A stretch of 64,000 nt of DNA. Source: Porphyrobacter sp. IPPAS B-1204 (GTDB taxonomy: Bacteria > Pseudomonadota > Alphaproteobacteria > Sphingomonadales > Sphingomonadaceae). The notes under the pieces were generated by a model. That model saw only the letters and a program-made list of their open reading frames with translations, did not search any database and was not told where the DNA came from. Each line of letters starts with the position of its first letter. Positions within the stretch are counted from its first letter, which is position 1. The translations under genes were made by a program, and so were the position numbers. This document shows positions 26,601-34,277 of the stretch, one piece after another. Where the stretch lies: positions 930,001 to 994,000 of the forward strand of contig RHGM01000003.1 of assembly GCA_003724185.1 (NCBI GenBank), written 5' to 3'.

Positions 26601-26977
26601 CGGGCGCCCGAAACGACGATGGTCTGACCGGCATCGGCCAGCGACACGCTGATACGCTGCGCCTGGCCAGCCGAAAGGAACCCGATTTCCTGGTTCGCGG
26701 GTTCGTAACCGTCCGCATCCACCACCACGCTGAAGGGGCCGCCCAGACGAAGGCCGGCAGCGTTGAAGCCGCCCGAGGCATCAGTGGTCTGGGTCGAGGT
26801 CGTGCCCGACGGCACGTGGGTCACGGTGACAGTCGCGCCAGCAACGGGCGTGCCGTTCTGGTCGGTCACGGTGCCGCGAATCGACGAGGTGGTTTCCTGC
26901 GCGAAGGCCGGCGTGGCGATGGTGGTGGTCGCCGCAAGGCTGACGATGCTCGCGGCCAGAAGATACTTAAGCTTCAT
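23666..26977 (-). CDS. Oar-like TonB-dependent outer-membrane receptor
   Basis: A protein of 1103 residues. A cleavable signal peptide ends at ATPAFAQ; residues 30-115 form a carboxypeptidase-regulatory-like Ig domain (SIRGTVTDQNGTPVAGATV); the plug begins near residue 120 (GQTIVVSGARQRS) and the rest is a 22-strand-type barrel ending in the terminal phenylalanine FGVRVVF. The Ig-plus-plug-plus-barrel layout is that of Oar-like receptors. The substrate is not known; a Pho-box-like site about 95 bp upstream hints at phosphate-starvation control. A long open frame on the opposite strand is an effect of codon bias. Confidence 0.92.
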   Translation of the reverse strand: MKLKYLLAASIVSLAATTTIATPAFAQETTSSIRGTVTDQNGTPVAGATVTVTHVPSGTTSTQTTDASGGFNAAGLRLGGPFSVVVDADGYEPANQEIGFLSAGQAQRISVSLADAGQTIVVSGARQRSAITLSTGAATVLTARDIAGIANVNRDIRNLAARDPLVNLDPTNNSISIAGQNNRFNRFTVDGVAFGDPFGLEAGGLVSSRGPIPLDAIGEFSVETAPVDIQQGFFAGGSINTQLKSGGNNFTFLGSAYYQDDSLRGDRARNLTRTGAFESEIIVGQVTGPIIKDKLFFAVTYERTRDTVPSDVLPSQLGITDAQLTAVNDIAQRVYGFDTLGVADAVVESDDKLITKLDWNVADGHRVTATYIWNEASLLAGQTGAGQINATNPTFNLLSNNYNQGAINHFGILQSNNQWSDSFSTQLRVSYADYVRIQEPIGGNRTFGEFTVCLAPTTDTVFQNCPSGTRQLRFGPDFSRQSNELESQSLAVEFQAQLKLNNHTVKLIAERRQQDVRNLFAQRTSGVWFFESLADLEAQRASDVDFAVPLQGGIETVEANFQNNSWTFGIMDTIDVTDNLTVVAGMRYDLFDTPDRPAFNQNFLNRFGFPNTSTLNGRDLFQPRFGVNWQPTDRLQVRGSAGIFGGGNPLVWISNNYSNPGPTLGRARARRNANGTFLVTGITGQTPAQLQAIGAATLNNVTGGEGIPAATLDAVRTGGAANAPTNALDPNFEPLSQLRFSGSVDYEADLGFLGDGWNFGVDVVYSDVQNGLEWTDIRTVQQAGNLGTLPDGRPRYNILDGLQAGDTNTDILLTNTSEGDSLNIVARFSKNWSSGFYLSGAYTYSKVNDGNPGNSSVAFSNYTNTVNEDPNFSAVGISDFQRDHAFRLVAGFDKELFGDNNTRIEAFYNVRSGRRYSYTFADQASGSNRSNVFGTVGTNSRYLMYVPDVSSRTADPLVTYTANFDFEDFQNFVQNSSLSQYQGQIAPKNIARSPWFHDVDLRFSQEVPFVFGGKIELIADVENVLNLVNSDWGTLRQIAGSVPLVNVRCLQTAGGTTAATLTQNCAQYEFSNRASNNQFTPPIENVNLNASLWGVRFGVRVVF

Positions 26978-27070
26978 GGATCAAGGCCCCTGTAAACAGT
27001 GGAGAGGAGAGAAACGGAATGTAGTGCGGCCTGCCCTAGGCCTGAACGCTTGCGGCAAAGCGACTGTTCT

Positions 27071-27088
27071 GTGACAGTTTGATGAAAC
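27071..27088 (-). promoter_or_regulatory. Pho-box-like sequence before the TonB receptor
   Basis: Minus strand GTTTCAT-CAAA-CTGTCAC, compared with the PhoB half-site CTGTCAT repeated at 11-bp spacing: five of seven and six of seven matches. It lies about 95 bp before the receptor start. A 5-bp inverted repeat ACTGT/ACAGT (27063-27078) overlaps it. No clear -10 box follows. Confidence 0.4.
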
Positions 27089-27239
27089 GCCCCGCTCCCG
27101 CGCGGCGATTCATTAAAGCGAGTCTTTCAGAACGCCAGAAAAGTGTAGGATTTGCGCGTGTTCCATGCCCGTGTGTTGCATCGCAGCAACGCTCTCACGG
27201 AATTTCCTGAAGCCAATCAATGGGGCGCAAAAACGCCCT

Positions 27240-28170
27240 TTACGCCAGATTGATCTCGCGCAGGCGTTGCATCAGGTAATCATGCGCGCTGATCGGGGGC
27301 AGCGGCGGATTCGCGTCATCCGCTGCGATGCATTCGGGCAGGGGTTCGATCATGAAATCGGGCCGGAAATGCAGGAAGAACGGCATGGAGTAACGCGCCC
27401 GCCGCGCCGCGTCTCCGCGCGGGTTGACCACCCGGTGCGTGGTGCGAGCGCAGCCGCCCGTTGGTCTGGCGTTGCAGCATGTCGCCGACATTGATCACCA
27501 GCGCGCCCGCCGGAACGTCAACCGCGTGCCATTCGCCCTGCTTTGTCAGCAGTTCGAGGCCTGCCTCCTCGGCGCCAAGCAGCAGGGTGATGGTGTTGAT
27601 GTCCTCATGCCCGGCAGCGCGGATGGCGCCTTCGGGTGCGCCTTCGCCCAGCGGCGGGTAATGCAGCAGGCGCATCACCGAGTTGCCGTCCTCGACGCTG
27701 GCGGCGAAAAAGTCGCGCGGGCGGCCCAGATGCAGCGCAATCGCTTCGAGCACACGGCCCCCGGCAACTTCGAAGGCGGCGAACAGCGCGCTCATCGTTT
27801 CGCGGAAACCTTCGACTTCGCTGGGCCAGACGTTGGGGGCCATGAATTCGGCCAGCGGGTGACCTGCGGGCAGATCGCGGCCGACGTGCCAGAATTCCTT
27901 GAGGTCGAACACCTCGGCGTCTTTCGCCTTTTCGGTGCCGAACGGAGTGTAGCCCCGTGCGCCGCCGCCGCCTTCGAGTTTGTAGGCGCGCTTCACATCA
28001 TCGGGCAGCGCGAAGAACGCCTTGGAGACGGCCTCCGCCTCGTCGATCAGGGATTGCGGGATGCCGTGATCGCGCACCACGGCAAAGCCATATTCGCCAA
28101 AGCTGCGCCCCAGTTCGTCGGCGATGGTTTCCAGCGGCTGGGCGAGCGAGACGGATGCAATATTGATCAT
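27240..28170 (-). pseudogene. 2-oxoglutarate/Fe(II) oxygenase (isopenicillin N synthase family), frameshifted
   Basis: The frame opens with MINIASVSLAQPLETIADELG and carries the family pattern through GHEDINTITLLLGAEEAGLELLTKQGEW (iron ligands H and D in GHEDINTIT region) to VINVGDMLQRQTNGRLRS. There the expected TTHRVVNPRGDAARRARYSMPFF continues in another frame. One extra base at about 27444 explains it: removing a single C from CGCTCGCACCACG restores RSTTHRVVN. The total of 931 bp is 310 codons plus one base. The third iron ligand (H in TTHRVVN) lies after the shift, so the product as read is inactive. A sequencing error would equally explain it. Confidence 0.85.
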
Positions 28171-28213
28171 GCCCGCGCCCTTACACCCGCTCTGCCGCGC
28201 CTGCCAAGAGGCG

Positions 28214-29695
28214 TCAGAGCGGCAGGAACAGGCTCGCCAGCGCGGCGCTCATCAGGTTGGCAAGGCTGCCGGCGGCCAGCGCCTTCAGCCCCAGCCGGGC
28301 GATCACCGGGCGCTGGTTGGGGGCCAGCCCGCCCGTCACCGCCATCTGGATCGCGATCGAGGAGAAATTGGCAAAGCCGCACAGCGCAAAGGTGACAATC
28401 GCCCGGCTGCGCGCAGTCAGTTCATTCCCCTGCATCGCCCCCAGATCGATGAAGGCGACGAATTCGTTCAGCACGATCTTGGTGCCGAACAGGCCGCCCG
28501 CAATCTGCGCCTGATCCCAGTCGGAAATGCCGATCAGGAACATCACCGGCGCGAACACATAGCCAAGCAGCTTCTGGAAGCTGATTCCTTGCAGCCATGC
28601 CGCTGTTTCGGGGCTGAACGGCGCACCCGCGCCATCGGCGAGGTTCACAATCCCACCGCCAATCCCGGCCAGCATCCCGTTCGCCAGCGCCACCAGCGCC
28701 ACGAACACCATCACCATCGCGCCCACAGCCACCGCCAGCTTCACGCCGGTCTGGGTGCCTTGGGCAGCGGCTTCGATGATATTGGCAGGGCGCTGGCCTT
28801 CCTCGAAGGTTTCCGCCGCGCTGACCTCGTCCGCCTTGGCGCCGCCTTCGAGGATCGAGGCCGGGCCGACCGCGCTGATGCGCGCCTGCGGGAGTTCGAC
28901 CTGCTCGCCGTTCTCGTCATACATGACCACGCGGGTCGCTTCGGTGAGGGACTGGGTGCGCCCGCGCGCCTGCGCCACAGCGGCGGCGGCAATGCTGTTG
29001 TCGCGGCCCTCACGCAGCGGGGCCTCATCCGGCATCATGATCTTCGCCATCAAAATCCCGCCCGGCGCCGACATGAACGCCGCCGCCAGCAGGAACGGCA
29101 CGGCCTCTTCGCCGATGAAGCTGGCATAGGCCGCAAGGATCGTGCCCGCCACGCCAGCCATCCCCACTGTCATCAGCGTGAACAGCCCGGCAGGCGACAG
29201 CGCGGCGAGATAGGGGCGCACCACCAGCGGGCTTTCCGACTGGCCGACGAAGATATTCGCCGCAGCGCCCAGCGCCTCGACCTTGCTGATTCCGGTGATC
29301 CAGCCGATCGCCCCGCCCACCCAGCGCACCAGCCGCTGCATGATGCCGAGGTGGTAAAGGATCGAGACAATCGCGGCGAAGAACACGATCACCGGCAGCG
29401 CGGCGATGACGAAGGTGTTGGCGAAGGGGTTGTTTTCCATCGGTCCGAACACCGACGTGATACCGACCTTGGAGAAATCGAGCAGCGCGATCACCCCGCT
29501 CGACAGCCCGCCGATCACCGCCACGCCCGCATCGGTACGCAGCACGATCAGCGCGGTAATCGCCTGCAAGGCAAAGGCCGATCCGACCACGCGCAGGTTG
29601 ATCTTGCGCCGCGCCGATGACAGCGCAAAGGCAATCCCCAGAATGGCGAGCACGCCTGCAAGGCTTAGCAGGATGGACGTGATACCCTCGTTCAC
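28214..29695 (-). CDS. nupC: Concentrative nucleoside transporter (NupC/CNT family)
   Basis: A 493-residue inner-membrane protein. The CNT core is clear: GPMENNPFANTFVIAALPVIVFFAAIVSILYHLGIM (gate region), GQSESPLVVRPYL, the FIGEEAVPFLLAAAFMSAPGGIL helix and, late, FCGFANFSSIAIQMAV-like ALCGFANFSSIAIQMAVTGG. These proteins import nucleosides with H+ or Na+. An inserted hydrophilic stretch of about 90 residues (210-300) follows MMPDEAP and is longer than in E. coli NupC. Translation starts at a GTG. Confidence 0.93.
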   Translation of the reverse strand: MNEGITSILLSLAGVLAILGIAFALSSARRKINLRVVGSAFALQAITALIVLRTDAGVAVIGGLSSGVIALLDFSKVGITSVFGPMENNPFANTFVIAALPVIVFFAAIVSILYHLGIMQRLVRWVGGAIGWITGISKVEALGAAANIFVGQSESPLVVRPYLAALSPAGLFTLMTVGMAGVAGTILAAYASFIGEEAVPFLLAAAFMSAPGGILMAKIMMPDEAPLREGRDNSIAAAAVAQARGRTQSLTEATRVVMYDENGEQVELPQARISAVGPASILEGGAKADEVSAAETFEEGQRPANIIEAAAQGTQTGVKLAVAVGAMVMVFVALVALANGMLAGIGGGIVNLADGAGAPFSPETAAWLQGISFQKLLGYVFAPVMFLIGISDWDQAQIAGGLFGTKIVLNEFVAFIDLGAMQGNELTARSRAIVTFALCGFANFSSIAIQMAVTGGLAPNQRPVIARLGLKALAAGSLANLMSAALASLFLPL

Positions 29696-29856
29696 GGCAG
29701 CAAATTGCCCTTATGTGTGGCTGGACAAGCGATCTGATCCCGATGCCGCGCGCGGGAGCTTGCCTTGCGTGCAGCACCTTCGGGCGTGGCAGTTTGCGCG
29801 CAGCGTTGCAAGGGTGATGCGGCCTTGCGGCGCGCATCCCTGCGCAAAAGTGCCGG

Positions 29857-29913
29857 TGACAGGGGACACGCGTGCGCTTTTCATTTCCCGCCGCGCTGGC
29901 TAGCACCCTGTCA
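29857..29913 (+). promoter_or_regulatory. Inverted repeat closing on the yhhQ start codon
   Basis: TGACAGGG (29857-29864) can pair with CCCTGTCA (29906-29913), the second arm reaching the A of the ATG. No Shine-Dalgarno sequence stands in front of this start. It might be a translation-control hairpin; the preQ1 riboswitch patterns were not recognised. The remaining 29696-29856 gap shows nothing clear. Confidence 0.25.
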
Positions 29914-30611
29914 TGAACCAACCCGCGCCAGACGCCCTTCCCCCCGCCACCCTGCCGCCCAACATGCCGCTGGGCCTGTTCGTGTTCACGCTCCTGTATG
30001 GCGGGATGACGGTGCTGGCGGGCGTACTCGCTTTCAAGCAGGTGCAATTGTGGCCCACCGATCTGGCGGTGGAGAGCGGGATTTTCGCCTTTCTGCTGCT
30101 GGTGGTGGTGTCCAGCACCATGTCGCAGATCTACGGGCGCAAGTTCGCGCAGCGGATCGTGTGGTGGGGGTTCCTGCCGCTGCTGATTTCGTCACTGCTG
30201 ATGCTGCTGGTGCTGGGCCTGCCCGCCTCGACAGAGATGGCGGCGGGCCGCGCCGATGATCTTGCCGCGTTCGAGCGGGTGCACAGCACCGTCTGGCGGG
30301 TATGGGCGGCGGGGCCTGCGGCTTACATCACCTCGCTGCTGCTCAACATCTGGATCTTCGACCGGCTGAAGGGCGACGGCGCGGAATCGACCATCGGGCT
30401 GATGGTGCGCGGCGCGATTGCCTCGGCGCTATCGCAGGCGGTCGATTCGGTGATCTTCATCACGCTGGCCTTTTACGGCCTGTTCCCGATCATGAACTTG
30501 CTGATCGGCCAGGTGATTGCAAAAGTGGTGCTTTCGCTGGTGCTTGTGCCGTTCCTGATCACCGGGGGTGTGAAGGCGGCGCGCTGGCTGGACGCGAAGA
30601 ACGCGGCTTAG
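29913..30611 (+). CDS. yhhQ: Queuosine precursor transporter (YhhQ/VUT family)
   Basis: A 232-residue protein with six predicted membrane helices (first LFVFTLLYGGMTVLAGVLAF). The family signature is the centre: AYITSLLLNIWIFDRLKG, then ASALSQAVDSVIFITLAFYG, with the polar SQ..D residues in a helix. It takes up preQ0/preQ1 for queuosine synthesis in tRNA. The next features downstream are a structured repeat and tRNA-Lys on the other strand. Confidence 0.9.
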   Translation: MNQPAPDALPPATLPPNMPLGLFVFTLLYGGMTVLAGVLAFKQVQLWPTDLAVESGIFAFLLLVVVSSTMSQIYGRKFAQRIVWWGFLPLLISSLLMLLVLGLPASTEMAAGRADDLAAFERVHSTVWRVWAAGPAAYITSLLLNIWIFDRLKGDGAESTIGLMVRGAIASALSQAVDSVIFITLAFYGLFPIMNLLIGQVIAKVVLSLVLVPFLITGGVKAARWLDAKNAA

Positions 30612-30635
30612 CCCGGCAAGCGGGTCGCACCAGAA

Positions 30636-30693
30636 CGCCCCAACGGGCCGCAAGGGCGACAAACCCGCCCTCAAGCAGCGAAGCGGTAGGGCG
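30636..30693 (-). repeat. Structured 3'-end repeat, copy D (after tRNA-Lys, short)
   Basis: On the minus strand, following a T6 run after the tRNA-Lys CCA: hairpin CGCCCT / AGGGCG with a 16-nt loop CCGCTTCGCTGCTTG plus one base, then a second stem GGGCG / CGCCC, TTGCGG and a P3-like hairpin. The loop is nearly identical to one in copy C. The TCCTCGCTCATG box is absent. Confidence 0.6.
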
Positions 30694-30701
30694 TAAAAAA
30701 T

Positions 30702-30777
<76 letters not shown>

Positions 30778-30803
30778 ACGCTGTTGGCGTTGGCGCGGGG
30801 CGC

Positions 30804-31319
30804 TCACGCGAAGGGCGCTCCCCTAGGCAGGGGGCGCGGGCGGGTCAAGCGGGCTTGATGGTGGGCGAGGGTTAATCCGCCCGGCCCGGCGCGCCAACCG
30901 GGGGCGATGGCGCAGGCCGGGTCCAGCACAAAGCGACGCTGCGCGAAGGCGGGGTGGGGGATGGTGAGACCCCCCGGCCGACCGCCGCTCCGCCATTCCC
31001 CGCCGCTCCACAGGATGATGTCGCAGTCCAGCACCCGGTCACCCCAGCGCTGTCCGCGCCGCCTGCCGAAGTCACGCTCGGTGCGCTTCAGCGCGGCGAG
31101 GAGCGCAGTGGGCGAAAGTTCGCTGTCCAGCACCAGCGCGGCATTGGCAAAGCGCCGCTGCGCCGCGCCCATCGCAGGGGTGGCCATCACCGGAGAATGC
31201 GCGGTGACAGTGCCGAAGGCAGCGCATTCTTCCATCGCCGCGCGCACCACGCCCTCTGGCCCGCCGTAGTGGCGGTGCCTCCGGTTGCTGCCCAGCGCGA
31301 CGAGGTAGGTGCTGCTCAA
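30804..31319 (-). CDS. folK: 2-amino-4-hydroxy-6-hydroxymethyldihydropteridine diphosphokinase
   Basis: A 171-residue HPPK. The N-terminal YLVALGSNRRHRHYGGPEGVV and the catalytic LDCDIILW (Mg-binding aspartates) followed by IPHPAFAQRRFVLDPACAIAP are diagnostic. It pyrophosphorylates the pterin alcohol in folate synthesis. Its ATG lies 3 bp after the aguB stop, so the two are co-transcribed. No other folate gene is in the window. Confidence 0.94.
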   Translation of the reverse strand: MSSTYLVALGSNRRHRHYGGPEGVVRAAMEECAAFGTVTAHSPVMATPAMGAAQRRFANAALVLDSELSPTALLAALKRTERDFGRRRGQRWGDRVLDCDIILWSGGEWRSGGRPGGLTIPHPAFAQRRFVLDPACAIAPGWRAGPGGLTLAHHQARLTRPRPLPRGAPFA

Positions 31320-31322
31320 GGA

Positions 31323-32201
31323 TCAGATGTCTTGCGCAATCCGGCCGTAAAGCTGCGGGCGGCGGTCGCGGAAGAAGCCCATGCCGGCGCGGTGCCGCGC
31401 CGCTTGCGCCAGATCGAGCCGGGCGATCAGCACACCGGTTTCCGCAGCGCCATATTCGGCGAGGTAATCGCCCCATTCATCGGTGACGAAGGAATGGCCG
31501 TAGAAATTCTGGGCGGTTTCGGACGGGCCTTCCGACCCGATGCGGTTCGCCGCCACCACCGGTATGCAGTTCGACACCGCATGGCCCAGCATCGCACGCC
31601 GCCACATCCGGCTGGTGTCGAGGTCCGCATCATAGGGTTCGGACCCGATCGCGGTGGGATAGAGCAGCACTTCGGCCCCCATCAGAGCCATCACCCGCGC
31701 GCATTCGGGATACCACTGGTCCCAGCAGATGCCGACGCCGACCTTGACGATTGCCCCGCCCTCGCCCGGCACGTCCCACACCTTGAACCCGTCATTGCCG
31801 GGGCGGAAATAGTACTTTTCCTCGTAGCCCGGCCCATCGGGGATGTGGCTTTTGCGGTAGGTGCCTTGGACAGCGCCATCCGGGCCGATCATGGCGAGCG
31901 TGTTGTAATAGTGGTGCCCGTCCCGTTCAAAGAAGCTGGTGGGGATGGTCACCTTCAGCCGCGCCGCGAGTTCGCGCATCGCGATCACGCTGGGATGTTC
32001 CAGCGTCGGGCGGGCGAGCGCGAACAGCGCCTCGTCCTCCTCGCGGCAGAAATAGGGGCCGGAGAACAGCTCCGGCGGCAGGATCAGCTGCGCGCCCTTG
32101 GCGGCGGCGTCTTCCACCAGCGCGGCAACGGCGGCGATATTTTCGGCCTCGTCATCGGAGCCGAGGGCAAGCTGAAGGGCGGCGACAGTGATAGCGGTCA
32201 T
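31323..32201 (-). CDS. aguB: N-carbamoylputrescine amidase
   Basis: A 292-residue nitrilase-superfamily enzyme with the catalytic triad E44 (PPELF), K117 (YRKSHIPDGPGY) and C159 (GICWDQWYPE). The GPGYEEKYYFRPG segment is typical of AguB. It hydrolyses N-carbamoylputrescine to putrescine in the agmatine route of polyamine synthesis. The partner aguA (agmatine deiminase) is not in the window. Size and motifs are full length. Confidence 0.93.
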   Translation of the reverse strand: MTAITVAALQLALGSDDEAENIAAVAALVEDAAAKGAQLILPPELFSGPYFCREEDEALFALARPTLEHPSVIAMRELAARLKVTIPTSFFERDGHHYYNTLAMIGPDGAVQGTYRKSHIPDGPGYEEKYYFRPGNDGFKVWDVPGEGGAIVKVGVGICWDQWYPECARVMALMGAEVLLYPTAIGSEPYDADLDTSRMWRRAMLGHAVSNCIPVVAANRIGSEGPSETAQNFYGHSFVTDEWGDYLAEYGAAETGVLIARLDLAQAARHRAGMGFFRDRRPQLYGRIAQDI

Positions 32202-32219
32202 GCCGCCGCCCTTAACCGA

Positions 32220-33104
32220 TTACTTGGACTTCTTGAAGAGCAGCGTCATCCGGTCGCTTTCGCCCATGCCCTTCAGATCGTCACGCTTGGTCGCCAGCGT
32301 CGGGGGCATTTCCCACACGCCTTCGGGATGGTTGGCAGTGTCCTTCGGGTTGGCGTTGATCTCGCTCGCGGCGACCAGCTCGAAGCCGTTGAGGCGCATG
32401 AAATCGACCACGTCCTGCTGCTTCAGATAACCCTTGGTGCCGTTGGCATAGGACCACGGCGCATCCGCCTTGGCGCGGTGCTGGACGATGCCGATGAGGC
32501 CATCATCCTTGAGCAGTTCGCGCATTGCGCGGATTTCGGTGTCGGCAATCCCGGCGCGGGTGATGCCGTGCATGGCGCGGATCACGAGGATACGGTCGAA
32601 GGTGCCCTTCTGCTCGGCCGCCTTGTCCAGCGTCAGGCCGCTGAACTTGTCGGCGGGGAGCCCGGTGTAGCCCGCCACTTCCGTGCCGAAGCCTGCTGCC
32701 TGATCGCGGATGCGCTGCTGGCGGGCCGGGTCTGCGGTGGCGGTCAGCGGATTGCTGTAAAGCCCGACCAGCTGCCCCTCGCCGCCCAGATAATGGCCGA
32801 GCAGGCGCGAATACCAGCCGCCGCCGGGCGAATATTCACCCACCTTCATGTGCGGGCCGACATGGAAGAAGGCAAGCACGTCAGCCGGATTGCGGTGAGC
32901 GTCACGCACCTTGTCCTCGGCACGGGTGGGGTGGTTGATCGCCGCAGACACCTGCTCGCCATGCATTTTGTTGAAGGTGGCGGTGTCGAGAATATGGGCA
33001 TCGCCGTGCTCGCCATGGGCAGCGTGGTCCATATGCTGGTGCGCCATCACGGGCGCGGCCAGGGCAAGCGCGCTGGTGGCGGCGGCAAGGATCAGTTTTT
33101 TCAT
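32220..33104 (-). CDS. Exported SAM-dependent methyltransferase-like protein
   Basis: A 294-residue protein with a cleavable signal peptide (MKKLILAAATSALALAAPVMA) followed by a His-rich stretch (HQHMDHAAHGEHGDAH). The folded part begins with a class I methyltransferase motif I (VGEYSPGGGWYSRLLGHYL) and later has FDRILVIRAMHGI and LLKDDGLIGIVQHR, the strand 4 and 5 regions. Export would place it in the periplasm, where SAM is not made. Function unknown. Confidence 0.82.
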   Translation of the reverse strand: MKKLILAAATSALALAAPVMAHQHMDHAAHGEHGDAHILDTATFNKMHGEQVSAAINHPTRAEDKVRDAHRNPADVLAFFHVGPHMKVGEYSPGGGWYSRLLGHYLGGEGQLVGLYSNPLTATADPARQQRIRDQAAGFGTEVAGYTGLPADKFSGLTLDKAAEQKGTFDRILVIRAMHGITRAGIADTEIRAMRELLKDDGLIGIVQHRAKADAPWSYANGTKGYLKQQDVVDFMRLNGFELVAASEINANPKDTANHPEGVWEMPPTLATKRDDLKGMGESDRMTLLFKKSK

Positions 33105-33200
33105 GGGGTCTCTCTCCGGGGAAATGGAAATATTCGCCAGCCTGCTTGTGGCAATCGCATCGTGCTAGCCTATCTTTGCCCCATACCAACGGAGATTTCG

Positions 33201-33755
33201 ATGAGCAACTTGGACACGGCGATCATTGCAGGCGGCTGCTTCTGGTGCACCGAGGCGGTGTTCCGCGATGTGGTGGGCGTAACGATGGTCGAAAGCGGCT
33301 ATATCGGCGGCACCAAAGCGAACCCGACCTACAAGGAAGTTTGCACTGGCACGACTGGCCATGCCGAAGGCATCCGTGTGACCTTCGATACGGATGTGAT
33401 CGGCCTTCCCCAGATCTACGACGTGTTCCTCGGCACGCATGATCCGACGCAGCTGAACCGCCAGGGCGGCGACATCGGCACGCAATACCGCAGCGCAATC
33501 TTCCCGCTTTCGGCGCAGCAGGGCGAGGAAGCCGAGGCCGCGATCGGTCGCTGGAACGCGGAAAACGGCAAGATGGCGGTGACCACCATCGAGGGCCTGT
33601 CTGGCGGCGCGCAGGTGATGGAATGGTATCCGGCCGAGGATTACCATCAGGAATACTGGGACGGCGAAGGCCAGCGCAACCCCTACTGCCTCGCGGTGAT
33701 CCCGCCGAAGCTGATGAAATTGCGGAAGTCTTTTCAGAAGTATGTGAAGGATTGA
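33201..33755 (+). CDS. msrA: Peptide-methionine (S)-S-oxide reductase MsrA
   Basis: A 184-residue MsrA with catalytic C13 in GGCFWCTEAVF, the EVCTGTTGHAEG and GTQYRSAIFPLS segments and a YHQEYWD-like DYHQEYWDGEG. It reduces Met-S-sulfoxide in proteins. The ATG at 33201 has a GGAG ribosome-binding site 6 nt upstream. The matching MsrB gene lies 15 kb away. There is no signal peptide, so it acts in the cytoplasm. Confidence 0.96.
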   Translation: MSNLDTAIIAGGCFWCTEAVFRDVVGVTMVESGYIGGTKANPTYKEVCTGTTGHAEGIRVTFDTDVIGLPQIYDVFLGTHDPTQLNRQGGDIGTQYRSAIFPLSAQQGEEAEAAIGRWNAENGKMAVTTIEGLSGGAQVMEWYPAEDYHQEYWDGEGQRNPYCLAVIPPKLMKLRKSFQKYVKD

Positions 33756-33782
33756 GGTAGCGCACGCGGCAGGTGGCCGGGG

Positions 33783-34235
33783 CTACCCGCCGCGCGCCGC
33801 CACCGAATAGGCGATCGCCAGCGCAGCGCCGATCTTGAAGAGCCTGAGCGTGGTGCTGGTGAGCGGCGAATAATGGGGCTTCGCCCGGTCGGGGCGCGAT
33901 CTGGGATAGCGTACCATCAGCGATTCCCCGACCTTGAGGGCGCGGAGCGGATGGCGAACTTCCTCGATCATGTGCATCTGCCCGGATTCGGCCCGGAATT
34001 CGACGATGAACCCGGGCGAATCCTCGCCGAACTTGAAGCGGCTGTCCGTGACCTTGCCGCGGGCGACCTCATATTCGCTCTCGGCAAAGTCGCTGACGAA
34101 GCCTTCGACGGCGAAATAAAACGCGAAGGCGAGACAGCCTGCAAACAGGATGAGGCTGCTCGTTTCCAGCTTGCTGATATTCTCCAGCAGCGCAGGTGCG
34201 TCGAGCAGGGGTGGCATGGAAAAGATGCCTCGCAT
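33783..34235 (-). CDS. DUF3592-like small membrane protein
   Basis: A protein of about 150 residues with an N-terminal helix LILFAGCLAFAFYFAVEGFV, a strand-rich soluble centre (EVARGKVTDSRFK, FIVEFRAESGQMHM, LKVGESLMVRYPRSRPDRA) and a second hydrophobic segment near the end. The ...VGESLMVRYP.. pattern between two membrane segments fits DUF3592. The start at 34235 is preferred because AGGGA precedes it by 4 nt; 34262 is also open. Function unknown. Confidence 0.65.
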   Translation of the reverse strand: MRGIFSMPPLLDAPALLENISKLETSSLILFAGCLAFAFYFAVEGFVSDFAESEYEVARGKVTDSRFKFGEDSPGFIVEFRAESGQMHMIEEVRHPLRALKVGESLMVRYPRSRPDRAKPHYSPLTSTTLRLFKIGAALAIAYSVAARGG

Positions 34236-34277
34236 GCGGTCCCTATAGACGCAGAGCTTCAAGAATGGGTTAAACGG

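Noticed and set aside
23339..26995. A 1218-codon open frame on the plus strand opposite the TonB-dependent receptor
   Set aside because: It mirrors the receptor gene, and the high GC content keeps antisense frames open. No domain pattern is visible, while the receptor protein has a signal peptide, plug and barrel.
30954..33200. A long plus-strand open frame leading into msrA
   Set aside because: It runs antisense over folK, aguB and the methyltransferase; only the last part, from the ATG at 33201 with a good ribosome-binding site, is MsrA.
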